Below, one piece after another: positions 22,497 through 31,651 of a DNA stretch of 49,824 bases. The DNA comes from TMED26 sp002694075. Its GTDB lineage: Bacteria > Pseudomonadota > Alphaproteobacteria > Thalassobaculales > Thalassobaculaceae. Location of the stretch: NCBI GenBank assembly GCA_036160575.1, contig JAYYDT010000022.1:1-49824 (forward strand), in the 5' to 3' direction. The notes beneath the pieces are model-generated. The model saw nothing but the letters and a program-made list of their open reading frames with translations, was not told the origin of the DNA and did no database searches. Both the position numbers and the translations under genes were made by a program. Each line of letters opens with the position of its first letter. The first letter of the stretch is position 1.

Positions 22497-24169
22497 CCGC
22501 GGTCGGCATCGACCACGAAAATCGCCGGTTGGCAAGCTGGCGCCGGCGACAGGCGCAGGGTCCAGCCGGCTTGGGCTAAAGCGCCGCGCCAGCGGGCCAG
22601 GTCCGGTCGCCATTGGTCGACCTTGACCAGGGCGATCAGGCGCGGCGCGGGCCCGCCGGCCGGATCCGCGCAAGCCAGAGCCACCGCGTCCGCCGGCTGG
22701 CCGTCGAGGGCCGCCCAACCGTGGGCCCGCAAAACGCCACCGGCGCGGTCCAGCCGGTCGACCGCGCCGGGCGTGCCGCCCGCCAGTGGCAGGCGTTGGG
22801 GCAGGCCGGGCGAAAGCACTGGGGCTGCCCGGGCGAATCGCGTGAAGCGGTCGAGGCGGCGTGGAAAAAGCGTGTCTAGACAGGCCGCCGAGGGCAATTG
22901 CCGCGCCGTCACCAGGCACGCCTTGGCGTAACTGAACTTGGCGCGGTGATCGGCCAAGGAGCGCCGGAAATCGGCGCTCGCCAATCCCGCTAACAAGCCC
23001 AGCGCGACGACCAGGCAGACCGCCGTCAGCCCCCGGCGCCAGCGGCGTCCGCCCCAGAGCAGCGCCAAGCCACCGACGGCGACCGCCATAAATACCCCGT
23101 AATGGGCGTAATCGTCGCGAAAGGCATGGTCTAGCCCATAGGGCAGGCGGCCATAGGTGGCGAGGATCGCTTGGCTGAGCGGTAGTGCGCCGATCACCAA
23201 CCAGGGACCGGCGCGGGTGAGGCGGCGATTTTTGGGGTCGGCACCGGAGCGGCGCGCCACCAGGACCAGGGCAAGGGCGGCGAAGACGGCCAGCATCCCC
23301 GCGCCGGCCAGGATCGCGGTGGCTCGGTCGGCGCTGATGGCGTTGCCGAAAAAGCCCGTGACGAAGCCCAAGAAATCGCCCGCCGGCACATCGCTCAGCG
23401 ACGGGCGCGGCTGGTTCGGATAGGGGATTGTGAAATCCGCGAAATAAGCCCATAAGGCGAGACCCGCATAGCCTGTCCAGAGGCCAAGGAAAGCCCATCG
23501 GCGAGACCGTGACAGCGGCGTGAACAAGGCGATTTGCAAGGCCAGCAAGGGCCACAGGGTAACCCCGCCGGCGATGCTGAATTGCGCCGCGAAAGCGGCC
23601 ACCGCCGCCGCCGTCAGCCGCCGCCAGGTGAGCGGACCGGCGGTTAGCGCCAACAGGGCTAGGACCAGCATAGCGTCGGCCATCAAGCGTTCGAAGTTCA
23701 GACTGTGAAGGTGGATGATCAAGCTGCGTGGCGCCAACGATAGGCCGGTGTAGACAGCGGCCAGGCAGGCGGCGCCGAGAGCGCCGAGACCGGTCCGCCG
23801 CGCTAGCAGTGCAAACCCGACGGTAATCACCGCGCCCAGGACCAAGGTTACGAAGACTTCCGCGCCGGGACGATACCCGCCGGAGACGGCAGCCAAGGCG
23901 ACCGAGACGGCGTTGGGGAAGAGTTTCCGCGAATCATTATGCTGACCGGCCAAGAGGTCCCAATTCAGGCGACCTTCCCAAAAAGCGATGATCTGCAGGG
24001 CCGGTGTGTCCCATTGATCCATAATCGGGACATCGACCGCATAGCGCGGTAAGAGCCACAGCCAGGTCGCGAAAGCACCCATCACCGCTCCCCACCCGAG
24101 GGTGAAAAGCGCGATGTCCAGGCGCGACTGCCCAGTGTCCAGGGCCGCCGCGTTGAAGGTGCGCGCCAT
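22469..24169 (-). CDS. Polytopic inner-membrane protein of unknown function
   Basis: 566-residue membrane protein with roughly ten hydrophobic segments in the first 430 residues and a soluble C-terminal domain. The first loop holds VPIMDQWDTPALQIIAFWEG and GQHNDSRKLFPN. Such acidic and polar motifs near the first periplasmic loop resemble GT-C-type glycosyltransferases and related lipid-linked sugar enzymes, though I cannot place it in a named family. The C-terminal part (RARLIALVKVDQW-like, ending FVVDADRGQLRALTPP) may be periplasmic. The ATG at 24169 has GGAGG 7 bases upstream. It stands alone on the minus strand. Confidence 0.72.
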   Translation of the reverse strand: MARTFNAAALDTGQSRLDIALFTLGWGAVMGAFATWLWLLPRYAVDVPIMDQWDTPALQIIAFWEGRLNWDLLAGQHNDSRKLFPNAVSVALAAVSGGYRPGAEVFVTLVLGAVITVGFALLARRTGLGALGAACLAAVYTGLSLAPRSLIIHLHSLNFERLMADAMLVLALLALTAGPLTWRRLTAAAVAAFAAQFSIAGGVTLWPLLALQIALFTPLSRSRRWAFLGLWTGYAGLALWAYFADFTIPYPNQPRPSLSDVPAGDFLGFVTGFFGNAISADRATAILAGAGMLAVFAALALVLVARRSGADPKNRRLTRAGPWLVIGALPLSQAILATYGRLPYGLDHAFRDDYAHYGVFMAVAVGGLALLWGGRRWRRGLTAVCLVVALGLLAGLASADFRRSLADHRAKFSYAKACLVTARQLPSAACLDTLFPRRLDRFTRFARAAPVLSPGLPQRLPLAGGTPGAVDRLDRAGGVLRAHGWAALDGQPADAVALACADPAGGPAPRLIALVKVDQWRPDLARWRGALAQAGWTLRLSPAPACQPAIFVVDADRGQLRALTPP

Positions 24170-24520
24170 GGCAAGGCCTCCCAAAGTTTCTTTTAAGAGA
24201 CGAACCTTTTTATGCCATCGATCATGCACGCCTGTCGGCGAGCTGACAATGCAACGAATGTGTAATGCGCGGGGGGCTGGCATCCCCAACCTCTATTCAT
24301 GCCCTGACGCGCGCTTTTGTCGCGTCAATCGGCGCAAACGCTGTTGACCATCCTCAGGGCCTGGATTAGCGTTCTCGAGTGAAGAGCCTGGTGATAAAGC
24401 CAACGCGCAACGCGACAAAGGCTCTACGTTGAACGGGGAACATATCAAGCTTTTCGAAAGTCGATCGGTGCAAGTGGCGCCAAGACTTGGTCGCAAAGCG
24501 GAACGTGGGGTCGGTCCGAC
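24170..24520. other. Intergenic region upstream of the liv cluster
   Basis: 351 bases between two divergent genes with no convincing coding frame. It must hold promoters for the membrane protein (minus) and the acyl-CoA synthetase (plus). A loose inverted repeat, GTTTCTT-TT-AAGAGAC, lies near 24186-24201. I see no strong -35/-10 pair. Confidence 0.5.
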
Positions 24521-26455
24521 ATGGCGCAGGGATATCCTGATCCAGAGATCTATAATACCACAACCAAGCTGCTGAAATATAATGCCGATAACTATCCGAA
24601 CGCGGTCGCGCTGCGGGAGAAGGACTTTGGCATTTGGCGGGAGTTGTCTTGGGCCGGCTTCAATGGCCGAGTGCGAGACATTGCTTTAGCGCTGCGTGCG
24701 CGGGGCCTTGGCGAAGGCGATGTGGTTGGCCTTATCGGTGATAACAATATTGACTGGGTATCGGTCGAAATGGCGGTCCATGCCATTGGCGCCATGTCGA
24801 TGGGCATCTACCGTGACGCCTTAGACGACGAAGTCGGTTATCTTGGGGAATATGCGGCGGTCACCGCCGTCTACGCCGAAGACCAAGAGCAGATCGATAA
24901 GTTTCTAAATTTAGGCGACCGCTTGCCGGGCCTTCGCCACATTATATTCTCGGACCCGCGTGGTTTGCGTGCCGTTGAGGATGATCGGCTGGTCGCGATT
25001 GATGACTTGATTAAGAACGGCGCTGAATTGCATGCCGGCGAGCCGGGTGCGTATGACGCCATGGTCGCGGCGACGCGTGGCGACGCCGTCTGCATTTTGT
25101 GTACGACTTCTGGCACCACCGCAAACCCAAAATTAGCGATGATAAGCCATGAGCGTTTCATCGGTCACAACTTACGTTATCTAGAGCGCGACCCGAAGGA
25201 CAGCACGGATGAGTACGTTTCGGTGCTACCAATGCCGTGGATCATGGAACAGTGTTATTGCCTGGGTTTCAATCTTTTGGCCCGCATGAAGGTCAGTTTC
25301 CCAGAAAGTCAGGAAACAGCTATGGCCGACATGCGCGAGGTAGGCCCCACCTTTTTACTGATGGCGCCCCGTGTGTTGGAGCAAATTGCGGCTGACATTC
25401 GGGCAAGGGTGATGGACGCCGGCATGGCCACGCAATGGTTATTCGAAAAATGCGTACGGGCCGGTATTCAAGCCGTCGAAAAGGGTCGCCGGCACACCCT
25501 CGCCGATGTCCTGATATTCGGTGCCCTGCGAGACCGCCTAGGTCTGAGCCGTGTCCGTTCGGCGGCGACTGGAGGCGCGGCAATGGGGCCAGATACCTTT
25601 AAATTGTTTTTAGCAATGGGGTTGCCACTACAACAGCTTTACGGACAAACAGAGCTCATGGGCGCCTATACGCTTACTGATGTCAAAACTAACGATGTTG
25701 ACACTGTGGGCATACCGTTTGCTGGCTGTGACGTGCGTATTGACAAACCAGACCAAAACGGAATTGGAGAGGTTGTTAGCCGGCACGATAACATGTTTCT
25801 CGGCTATTATAAGAATGCCGATGCGACGTCCGCCGATTTGCGCGACGGTTGGATGTACACTGGTGATGCTGGTTATTTCGACGATAGTCAGCGATTGGTG
25901 GTCATTGATCGAATAAAAGATATCGCGGTGATGGCTGATGGCGCCAAATTTTCGCCGCAGTTTTTGGAAAATAAGCTGAAATTCTCGCCTTACATTAGCG
26001 AGGCGGTGATCCTTGGGGCCGGCCGCGACTATTTGACGGCGATCATCTGCATTCGCTTCACTATCGTCGCCAAATGGGCGGAAAAGAACCGTATTCCGTT
26101 CACCTCCTACACCAATCTGTCGGCCCAGTCAGATGTCTATGCGTTGATCCGTCAGCAAATCCTTGACGTGAACAGCGGCCTGCCGATGGGGCAGCGGATT
26201 CTTAAATTTATGCTGTTGTTTAAAGAGTTGGATGCCGATGACGGTGAGTTGACGCGTACCCGCAAGGTACGCCGGTCGGTGGTCGCGGAACGCTACGGCA
26301 GTTTGATCGATGCCTTTTACAGCGATCAAACGACCGGCCGAATCGATACCGAGGTGACGTTGGAGGATGGCCGCCAGACCCGCCTAAGGGCCGATATTGA
26401 GATTATGTCCGTGGACAGCGGCATGGACGACGCCGGATTAAAACAGGCAGGGTAA
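24521..26455 (+). CDS. Long-chain acyl-CoA synthetase-like AMP-dependent ligase
   Basis: 644-residue adenylate-forming ligase that would activate a carboxylic acid to its CoA thioester. The ATP P-loop reads TTSGTTANPKLAMISH (about 195-210). The LYGQTELMGAYT motif, the YTGDAGYFDDSQRLVVIDR hinge region and KFSPQFLENKLK follow in order. It resembles long-chain fatty-acid ligases, but the partner genes are a liv-type transporter, as in clusters thought to import aryl or branched acids. It is the first gene of a co-directional set through 31618 or beyond, 10 bases before livG. The ATG at 24521 has no strong ribosome site. The substrate is unknown. Confidence 0.9.
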   Translation: MAQGYPDPEIYNTTTKLLKYNADNYPNAVALREKDFGIWRELSWAGFNGRVRDIALALRARGLGEGDVVGLIGDNNIDWVSVEMAVHAIGAMSMGIYRDALDDEVGYLGEYAAVTAVYAEDQEQIDKFLNLGDRLPGLRHIIFSDPRGLRAVEDDRLVAIDDLIKNGAELHAGEPGAYDAMVAATRGDAVCILCTTSGTTANPKLAMISHERFIGHNLRYLERDPKDSTDEYVSVLPMPWIMEQCYCLGFNLLARMKVSFPESQETAMADMREVGPTFLLMAPRVLEQIAADIRARVMDAGMATQWLFEKCVRAGIQAVEKGRRHTLADVLIFGALRDRLGLSRVRSAATGGAAMGPDTFKLFLAMGLPLQQLYGQTELMGAYTLTDVKTNDVDTVGIPFAGCDVRIDKPDQNGIGEVVSRHDNMFLGYYKNADATSADLRDGWMYTGDAGYFDDSQRLVVIDRIKDIAVMADGAKFSPQFLENKLKFSPYISEAVILGAGRDYLTAIICIRFTIVAKWAEKNRIPFTSYTNLSAQSDVYALIRQQILDVNSGLPMGQRILKFMLLFKELDADDGELTRTRKVRRSVVAERYGSLIDAFYSDQTTGRIDTEVTLEDGRQTRLRADIEIMSVDSGMDDAGLKQAG

Positions 26456-26465
26456 GCGAAATTTT

Positions 26466-27281
26466 ATGAACCAAGTGTCCCCCGAGCCGACGCAAGACCT
26501 AGAGCGCCAATTCGGCGCGCCGGTCCTCAAGCTGGAGAACATAGAACTCGCCTTTGGCGGTGTCAAAGCCATCAACGATGTGAGTTTCGAGGTCTTGAAA
26601 GGCGAAATCCTAGCTATAATTGGCCCCAATGGCGCCGGTAAGTCGTCGATGTTGAACGTCATCAACGGGTTTTATAAGCCGACCTCGGGTAATATTGAGT
26701 TTCTCGGCCGAAAGCTTTCGGCGATGGAACCGCATCAGGCCGCCGCCAACGGCATCGCTCGCACTTTTCAGAACATCGCGCTGTTCCGGGGCATGAGCAC
26801 CCTGGATAATTTGATGACCGGCCGCCTGCTGAAAATGAAGACTAACTTCTTCTGGCATTGCCTATATTGGGGGCCGGCTATGCGCGAGGAATTAGAGCAT
26901 CGTGCCTATGTGGAGAAGGTCATTGATTTTCTAGAAATTGAGCCGATCCGCCGGACGCCGGTTGGCCGTCTACCCTACGGCCTGCAAAAGCGTGTTGAAC
27001 TTGGCCGGGCCCTTTCCATGCAGCCGGAAATCCTGTTGCTCGACGAGCCGATGGCCGGCATGAATGTTGAAGAAAAAGAAGACATGTCGAGGTTCATCCT
27101 TGAGGTGAACGAGGAATTCGGCACCACCATCGTGTTGATCGAACATGACATGGGCGTGGTGATGGATATTTCCGACCGTGTCATCGTTCTCGATTACGGT
27201 GTCAAAATAGCCGACGGAACGCCCGATGAGGTGCGCAGCAATCAAGCGGTTATTGATGCATACCTTGGTGTCAGCCACTGA
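26466..27281 (+). CDS. LivG-type ABC transporter ATP-binding protein
   Basis: 271-residue ATPase of a branched-chain amino acid (HAAT) type transporter. Walker A is GPNGAGKSS (about 53-61), the LivG-type signature is LPYGLQKRVELGRA (169-182), Walker B is EILLLDEP, and the switch His is in VLIEHDMGVVMD. An N-terminal extension of about 20 residues precedes the usual start. It follows the ligase by 10 bases and pairs with the LivF ATPase at 30779. In this gene set, LivG-type ATPases often serve transport of aromatic or aliphatic acids rather than amino acids. Confidence 0.94.
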   Translation: MNQVSPEPTQDLERQFGAPVLKLENIELAFGGVKAINDVSFEVLKGEILAIIGPNGAGKSSMLNVINGFYKPTSGNIEFLGRKLSAMEPHQAAANGIARTFQNIALFRGMSTLDNLMTGRLLKMKTNFFWHCLYWGPAMREELEHRAYVEKVIDFLEIEPIRRTPVGRLPYGLQKRVELGRALSMQPEILLLDEPMAGMNVEEKEDMSRFILEVNEEFGTTIVLIEHDMGVVMDISDRVIVLDYGVKIADGTPDEVRSNQAVIDAYLGVSH

Positions 27282-27305
27282 TGTCAAACGGAAGGCTTAG
27301 GTCCC

Positions 27306-28196
27306 ATGGGTGAGTTCTGGTTTTTCATCGAAGTGCTAATCGGCGGGGTGCTGGCTGGCGTCATGTATTCGCTGGTGGCGCTGGGTTTCGTGCTGATTTT
27401 CAAAGCCTCGGGGGTGTTCAACTTCGCCCAAGGGGTGATGGTTTTGTTCGCCGCCTTGACCTTTGTCGGTTTGATGGAAAAGGGTGTGCCAATGTTCCTC
27501 GCCTTGATCCTAACTGTAGGCGTGATGGTAATTTTGGCTATTGCGATTGAGAGAGTGGTTCTACGGCATTTGGTCAATCAGGAGCATATAATATTATTTA
27601 TGGCGACAATAGGCATAGCCTTTTTCTTGGAGGGGTTTGGCGAGACCCTTTGGGGCAGTGACGTACGCCCCCTCGATATTGGGCTCCCCAATGATGTGGT
27701 GTTTCTTGGGGAGGCGATGATACAGCAGTTCGACCTGATTGCTGCTGCTGCCGCTGGGGTCTTGGTTCTTATACTTGCCATGTTTTTTCACTATACGAGG
27801 GTTGGTCGTGCGCTTCGCGCGGTAGCCGACGACCACCAAGCAGCTCTCTCTGTCGGTATCCCCTTGAATCAAATTTGGGTGATAGTGTGGGCGGTTGCAG
27901 GTTTCGTAGCGCTGGTTGCTGGTATAGCTTGGGGTGCTCGCCTCGGCGTTCAATTTAGTCTTTCATTAATTGCTCTCAAAGCATTACCCGTTCTTATTTT
28001 GGGTGGCTTCACTTCAGTACCTGGGGCGATTATTGGTGGAATTATCATTGGGGCCGGAGAAAAAATCTCAGAAATTTACGTTGGTCCGATGCTTGGTGGC
28101 GCTATCGAAGAGTGGTTTGCATATGTAGTGGCGTTAGTATTCCTAATATTCCGACCGCAGGGCCTTTTTGGCGAAAAAATTATCGAGAGGGTCTGA
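27306..28196 (+). CDS. LivH-type ABC transporter permease
   Basis: 296-residue membrane permease with about eight hydrophobic segments. The opening GVLAGVMYSLVALGFVLIFK, FNFAQGVMVLFAA and the EAA-like loop with ALRAVADDHQAALSVGIPL are LivH hallmarks. The C-terminus is ALVFLIFRPQGLFG. It forms the channel with the LivM permease that follows 4 bases later. The base composition changes part way through: up to about 27530 it is GC-rich like the neighbours, and beyond that more AT-rich, continuing through livM. See the finding on this. Confidence 0.93.
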   Translation: MGEFWFFIEVLIGGVLAGVMYSLVALGFVLIFKASGVFNFAQGVMVLFAALTFVGLMEKGVPMFLALILTVGVMVILAIAIERVVLRHLVNQEHIILFMATIGIAFFLEGFGETLWGSDVRPLDIGLPNDVVFLGEAMIQQFDLIAAAAAGVLVLILAMFFHYTRVGRALRAVADDHQAALSVGIPLNQIWVIVWAVAGFVALVAGIAWGARLGVQFSLSLIALKALPVLILGGFTSVPGAIIGGIIIGAGEKISEIYVGPMLGGAIEEWFAYVVALVFLIFRPQGLFGEKIIERV

Positions 28197-28200
28197 AATA

Positions 28201-29292
28201 ATGTTTTACAGAGAAACAGGTCTTTTTCGTACAAGTTATCGCCAGGACCAATCGCTCTTTAATTTGCCCACTGACAGGAACGCTCTCATTGTCTGGCTTT
28301 TGGTCGGCTTTGTCGGCATGCCCTTGTTGGGAACTGAATACTGGTTAGCATCAATTATGATACCAGTATTAATTATGGTAATCGCTGCTATTGGACTAAA
28401 TATCCTGACAGGATATTGTGGGCAATTGAGTTTAGGGACTGGGGCCTTTATGGCAACTGGCGGTTATATGGGATTCAAACTCGCAACCGCTGATTTTGGC
28501 ATAGAAGGATTTCAACTACATATACTTTTCATAGTTTTTGCGTCTGGAATTATTACTGCTGTAGTAGGGGTTATTTTTGGCCTGCCGAGTCTCCGCATTA
28601 AAGGCTTCTACTTAGCAGTAGCAACTTTGGCGGCACAATTTTTCTTACTGTGGTTGTTCACGCGCGTTCCTTGGTTCGTTAACAACTCTATTTCGGGCGT
28701 GCCCTCAGCGCCACCAAGAGACGTGTTTGGCGAAATTGTTACAGGAGCCGAAGCTTCCGTTCTAGGACGATATTTTTTCGTCCTCTCGATCACAGTCTTG
28801 CTTACTCTTGTCGCTAAGAATCTTGTTCGGGGTCGGGTAGGCCGGTCATGGATGGCGATACGCGACATGGACATTGCGGCGGAACTTATTGGTATCCGGC
28901 CTTTAGTGGCTAAACTCACTGCATTTGCGGTTAGTTCATTTTACTGTGGCGTTGCAGGAATGTTGTGGGCGTTCTGTTACATTTATACAGTAGAGCCGAC
29001 CGCCTACGATATTAATCGCTCTTTTTTAGTTTTATTTATGATCATTATTGGTGGCCTGGGTAGCATACTTGGGGCATATCTCGGCGCTGCTTTCATTACG
29101 CTGTTACCAATTTTTCTAAATAACGCGCCCCAGTGGTTTGGACTACAGCTCCCAACCGACGTAATTACCCACATGGAGTTTATGATATTCGGGGGTTTGA
29201 TTGTCTTCTTTCTTATTGTTGAGCCTCATGGTTTAGCCCGCCTCTGGCAAATCGTAAAAGAGAAATTCCGCCTATGGCCTTTTCCATATTGA
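28201..29292 (+). CDS. LivM-type ABC transporter permease
   Basis: 363-residue permease, with about nine to ten hydrophobic segments. NILTGYCGQLSLGTGAFMAT and YLAVATLAAQFFLLW are typical LivM features. The EAA-like loop reads GRSWMAIRDMDIAAELIGI, and IIGGLGSILGAYLGAAFI is near the C-terminus. The ATG at 28201 has GAGAGG about 10 bases upstream; an upstream frame reaching 28168 overlaps LivH. Its base composition is clearly more AT-rich than the flanking genes: my count gives 21 G+C in the 60 bases 28321-28380. The protein is complete and looks functional. Confidence 0.93.
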   Translation: MFYRETGLFRTSYRQDQSLFNLPTDRNALIVWLLVGFVGMPLLGTEYWLASIMIPVLIMVIAAIGLNILTGYCGQLSLGTGAFMATGGYMGFKLATADFGIEGFQLHILFIVFASGIITAVVGVIFGLPSLRIKGFYLAVATLAAQFFLLWLFTRVPWFVNNSISGVPSAPPRDVFGEIVTGAEASVLGRYFFVLSITVLLTLVAKNLVRGRVGRSWMAIRDMDIAAELIGIRPLVAKLTAFAVSSFYCGVAGMLWAFCYIYTVEPTAYDINRSFLVLFMIIIGGLGSILGAYLGAAFITLLPIFLNNAPQWFGLQLPTDVITHMEFMIFGGLIVFFLIVEPHGLARLWQIVKEKFRLWPFPY

Positions 29293-29395
29293 GTTGGTCA
29301 TGGGCCTGAGAGATTCAGTTAGCCGTGTCGATTATCGGCTGAGATGGACCGGTAAATGGTCCTACATCCGCGCTATATAAACAGGGAGGCCCCTA

Positions 29396-30703
29396 ATGAA
29401 CATGCGCAAATTCACTTTGACAGTGGCCGGTGCCGCTGTTGCTCTGGCTGGCTTCACAGGCGTTGCGGCCGCAGACCAGCAAGATCTTCCCACGTTAGTA
29501 TACCGCACCGGGGCATACGCGCCCGGCGGTATTCATCTGGCTAACGGTATCTCCGATTATTATCGCCTTATCAATTCACAAGGCGGTATCAACGGCGTGA
29601 TGATTAATCACTCGGAGTGTGATTACGGTTACAAAACCGACCGTGGCGTTGAGTGCTATGACCGGATTAAAACCGCAAAAACTGCTGTTATTAGCCCGTT
29701 CTCGACTGGGGTGACCTATGCCTTGATCGAGAAATCAATCAAGGATGAGATACCACTATTCACCATGGGGTATGGACGGACTTCGGCCGCTAAAGGGGAG
29801 GTTTTTCCTTGGGTCTTTAACTTCCCGGCAACCTATTGGAGCCAGGCTACCTCGGTGGTGCAGTACATCGCCAATCGCGAAGGCGGCATGGGCAAGCTGA
29901 AGGGTATGCGCTTTGCCTTCGTTCATTTGGATCACCCCTATGGTAAAGAGCCAATCCCGACCTTTAAAGCGATGAGCGAAAAGTTCGGTTTTTCGGTCGA
30001 TCTCTACCCAGTACCGCCGGCTTCGATGACCGAGCAAAAGTCGATCTGGTTGCAAATTCGCCGGACCCGCCCCGACTACGCCATTATGTGGGGCTGGGGG
30101 GCAATGAACTCGACTGCTGTCAAGGAGGCGGCTAACATACGCTTCAAGATGGACCACTTCATCGGCAACTGGTGGTCGGGCGCAGAACCTGACGTGATCC
30201 CAGCTGGTAAGGGCGCTATCGGCTATGTTGCCGCAACAATGCACGGCGCAGGTACAGATTACGCCATCTACAAAGACATCAAAAAGCTTTACGACGCCGG
30301 TAAGGGAACTGCCAAATCATTTGCTGACGTTGGCAATGTGCTTTATTCGCGCGGAATGGTGAATGCCGCCTATACCGTGGAGGCTATTCGGACCGCCCAG
30401 GCTAAATACGGTAATCGCGCAATGACTGGCGCCGAAGTGCGTTGGGGTTTTGAAAATCTCGATATCACCAAAGCGCGGATTGCCGAGATTGGCTTCACCG
30501 GCTTGATGCCGGCGGTGAAGGTCACCTGTGAGAACCATGAAGGTCAAAACCCTGGAGCCTTCTTCCAGCAATGGGATGGAAAGAAGTGGGAAATCAAGAC
30601 CGAGTGGATTCCCGCCATGGTCGATTTCGTTAAGCCGCTGATCGATAAAGATGCAGCTCAGTACGCTAAGGAAAAGGGTGTCACGCCGACCAAGTGCGGC
30701 TGA
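29396..30703 (+). CDS. ABC transporter substrate-binding protein (LivJ/LivK-like)
   Basis: 435-residue periplasmic binding protein of the branched-chain amino acid type. It has a signal peptide (MRKFTLTVAGAAVALAGFTG, cut near VAAADQ at about residue 26). Typical family segments are PTLVYRTGAYAPGGIHLANG, INSQGGINGVMI and FVHLDHPYGKEPIPTFKAM. The protein is larger than standard LivJ and has four or more cysteines (SECDYGYKTDRGVECYDR, VTCENH, TKCG), which may form disulfides. The ATG at 29396 has GGGAGG 7 bases upstream. A hairpin follows the stop before livF. The imported compound is unknown, but acyl-CoA and phenylacetate-type ligases on either side suggest a carboxylic acid. Confidence 0.93.
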   Translation: MNMRKFTLTVAGAAVALAGFTGVAAADQQDLPTLVYRTGAYAPGGIHLANGISDYYRLINSQGGINGVMINHSECDYGYKTDRGVECYDRIKTAKTAVISPFSTGVTYALIEKSIKDEIPLFTMGYGRTSAAKGEVFPWVFNFPATYWSQATSVVQYIANREGGMGKLKGMRFAFVHLDHPYGKEPIPTFKAMSEKFGFSVDLYPVPPASMTEQKSIWLQIRRTRPDYAIMWGWGAMNSTAVKEAANIRFKMDHFIGNWWSGAEPDVIPAGKGAIGYVAATMHGAGTDYAIYKDIKKLYDAGKGTAKSFADVGNVLYSRGMVNAAYTVEAIRTAQAKYGNRAMTGAEVRWGFENLDITKARIAEIGFTGLMPAVKVTCENHEGQNPGAFFQQWDGKKWEIKTEWIPAMVDFVKPLIDKDAAQYAKEKGVTPTKCG

Positions 30704-30716
30704 TCCAATAGCCAAA

Positions 30717-30744
30717 GGTGGCGCCGGCCCAGGTCGGCGCTACC
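30717..30744 (+). terminator. Intercistronic hairpin between the binding protein and livF
   Basis: GGTGGCGCCG, an 8-base loop, then CGGCGCTACC: nine Watson-Crick pairs and one G-U. It lies 14 bases after the binding-protein stop and about 35 bases before the livF ATG, and is followed by AATTTCG rather than a U-run. It probably protects or partly terminates the mRNA, which would raise binding protein over the other subunits. Confidence 0.55.
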
Positions 30745-30778
30745 AATTTCGCTTAGTCATTTAAAGAGGGGCACGCCT

Positions 30779-31618
30779 ATGAGCGCCGCCGAAGAACCCG
30801 CCGCCGGTCAGGACACCGCGCCGCTGCTCGAAGTCAACAATATCGAGGTGATCTACGATCACGTGATCTTGGTTCTACGTGGAGTGTCCTTGCAACTGCC
30901 ACAAGGCGGGATTGTTGCGCTCCTGGGCGGCAACGGGGCTGGCAAAACCACAACTTTGAAAGCGATTTCTAACCTCCTTGGCGTCGAACGCGGCGAGGTC
31001 ACCAAAGGCAGCATCACTTTCAAGGGGGATGCAATTGAAGCCCTCAACCCCAATGAATTGGTGAAACGCGGTGTCATTCAGGTGATGGAAGGTCGCCATT
31101 GTTTTGAGCATTTGACGGTTGAGGAAAATCTACTGACCGGTGCTTATACCCGGGGCGGCGACCGCGCAGGGATCGCCCGTGACTTGGAAATGGTCTACAA
31201 TTATTTCCCGCGCTTGAAGGAACGCCGCCGCTCGTTGGCAGGTTACACCTCGGGCGGTGAGCAACAAATGTGCGCCATCGGCCGTGCCTTAATGAGCCGG
31301 CCCAGCACCATCTTGCTAGATGAGCCCTCCATGGGGCTTGCCCCACAGTTGGTCGAACAAATTTTCGAGATCGTTAAAAAGATTAACGAGAACGAAGGCG
31401 TCTCGATCCTGTTGGCCGAGCAGAACACCACCGTCGCACTGCGCTACGCCAAATACGGTTATATTTTGGAAAGTGGCCGGGTGGTGATGGAAGGTGACGC
31501 TAGTTCCCTGCTCAACAACGAGGACGTGAAGGAGTTTTACCTTGGCCTGTCCTCGGGCGAGCGCAAAAGCTATCGTGACGTGAAGCAATATCGTCGCCGC
31601 AAACGCTGGCTCGGCTAG
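30779..31618 (+). CDS. LivF-type ABC transporter ATP-binding protein
   Basis: 279-residue second ATPase of the liv-type transporter. Walker A is GGNGAGKTT (about 50-58), the signature is YTSGGEQQMCAIGRA (156-170), Walker B is TILLDEPSMGLAP, and the switch region is ILLAEQN. The C-terminal tail KSYRDVKQYRRRKRWLG is very basic and unusual for LivF; it is similar to tails of LivF proteins that occur beside CoA ligases. GAGGGG lies 7 bases before the ATG. It completes the transporter with LivG, LivH, LivM and the binding protein. Confidence 0.93.
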   Translation: MSAAEEPAAGQDTAPLLEVNNIEVIYDHVILVLRGVSLQLPQGGIVALLGGNGAGKTTTLKAISNLLGVERGEVTKGSITFKGDAIEALNPNELVKRGVIQVMEGRHCFEHLTVEENLLTGAYTRGGDRAGIARDLEMVYNYFPRLKERRRSLAGYTSGGEQQMCAIGRALMSRPSTILLDEPSMGLAPQLVEQIFEIVKKINENEGVSILLAEQNTTVALRYAKYGYILESGRVVMEGDASSLLNNEDVKEFYLGLSSGERKSYRDVKQYRRRKRWLG

Positions 31619-31651
31619 CGGCCGGCGGCGTCCAACGGAAGGGCGCGCCAC

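Noticed and set aside
22873..22882. TGTCTAGACA as a second PhnF site
   Set aside because: It lies inside a coding gene and lacks the outer symmetric bases of the phn site; kept only as a weak observation.
22128..23555. 475-codon minus-strand frame
   Set aside because: Its composition (many R, P and G) is that of a shadow of the membrane protein gene in a GC-rich genome.
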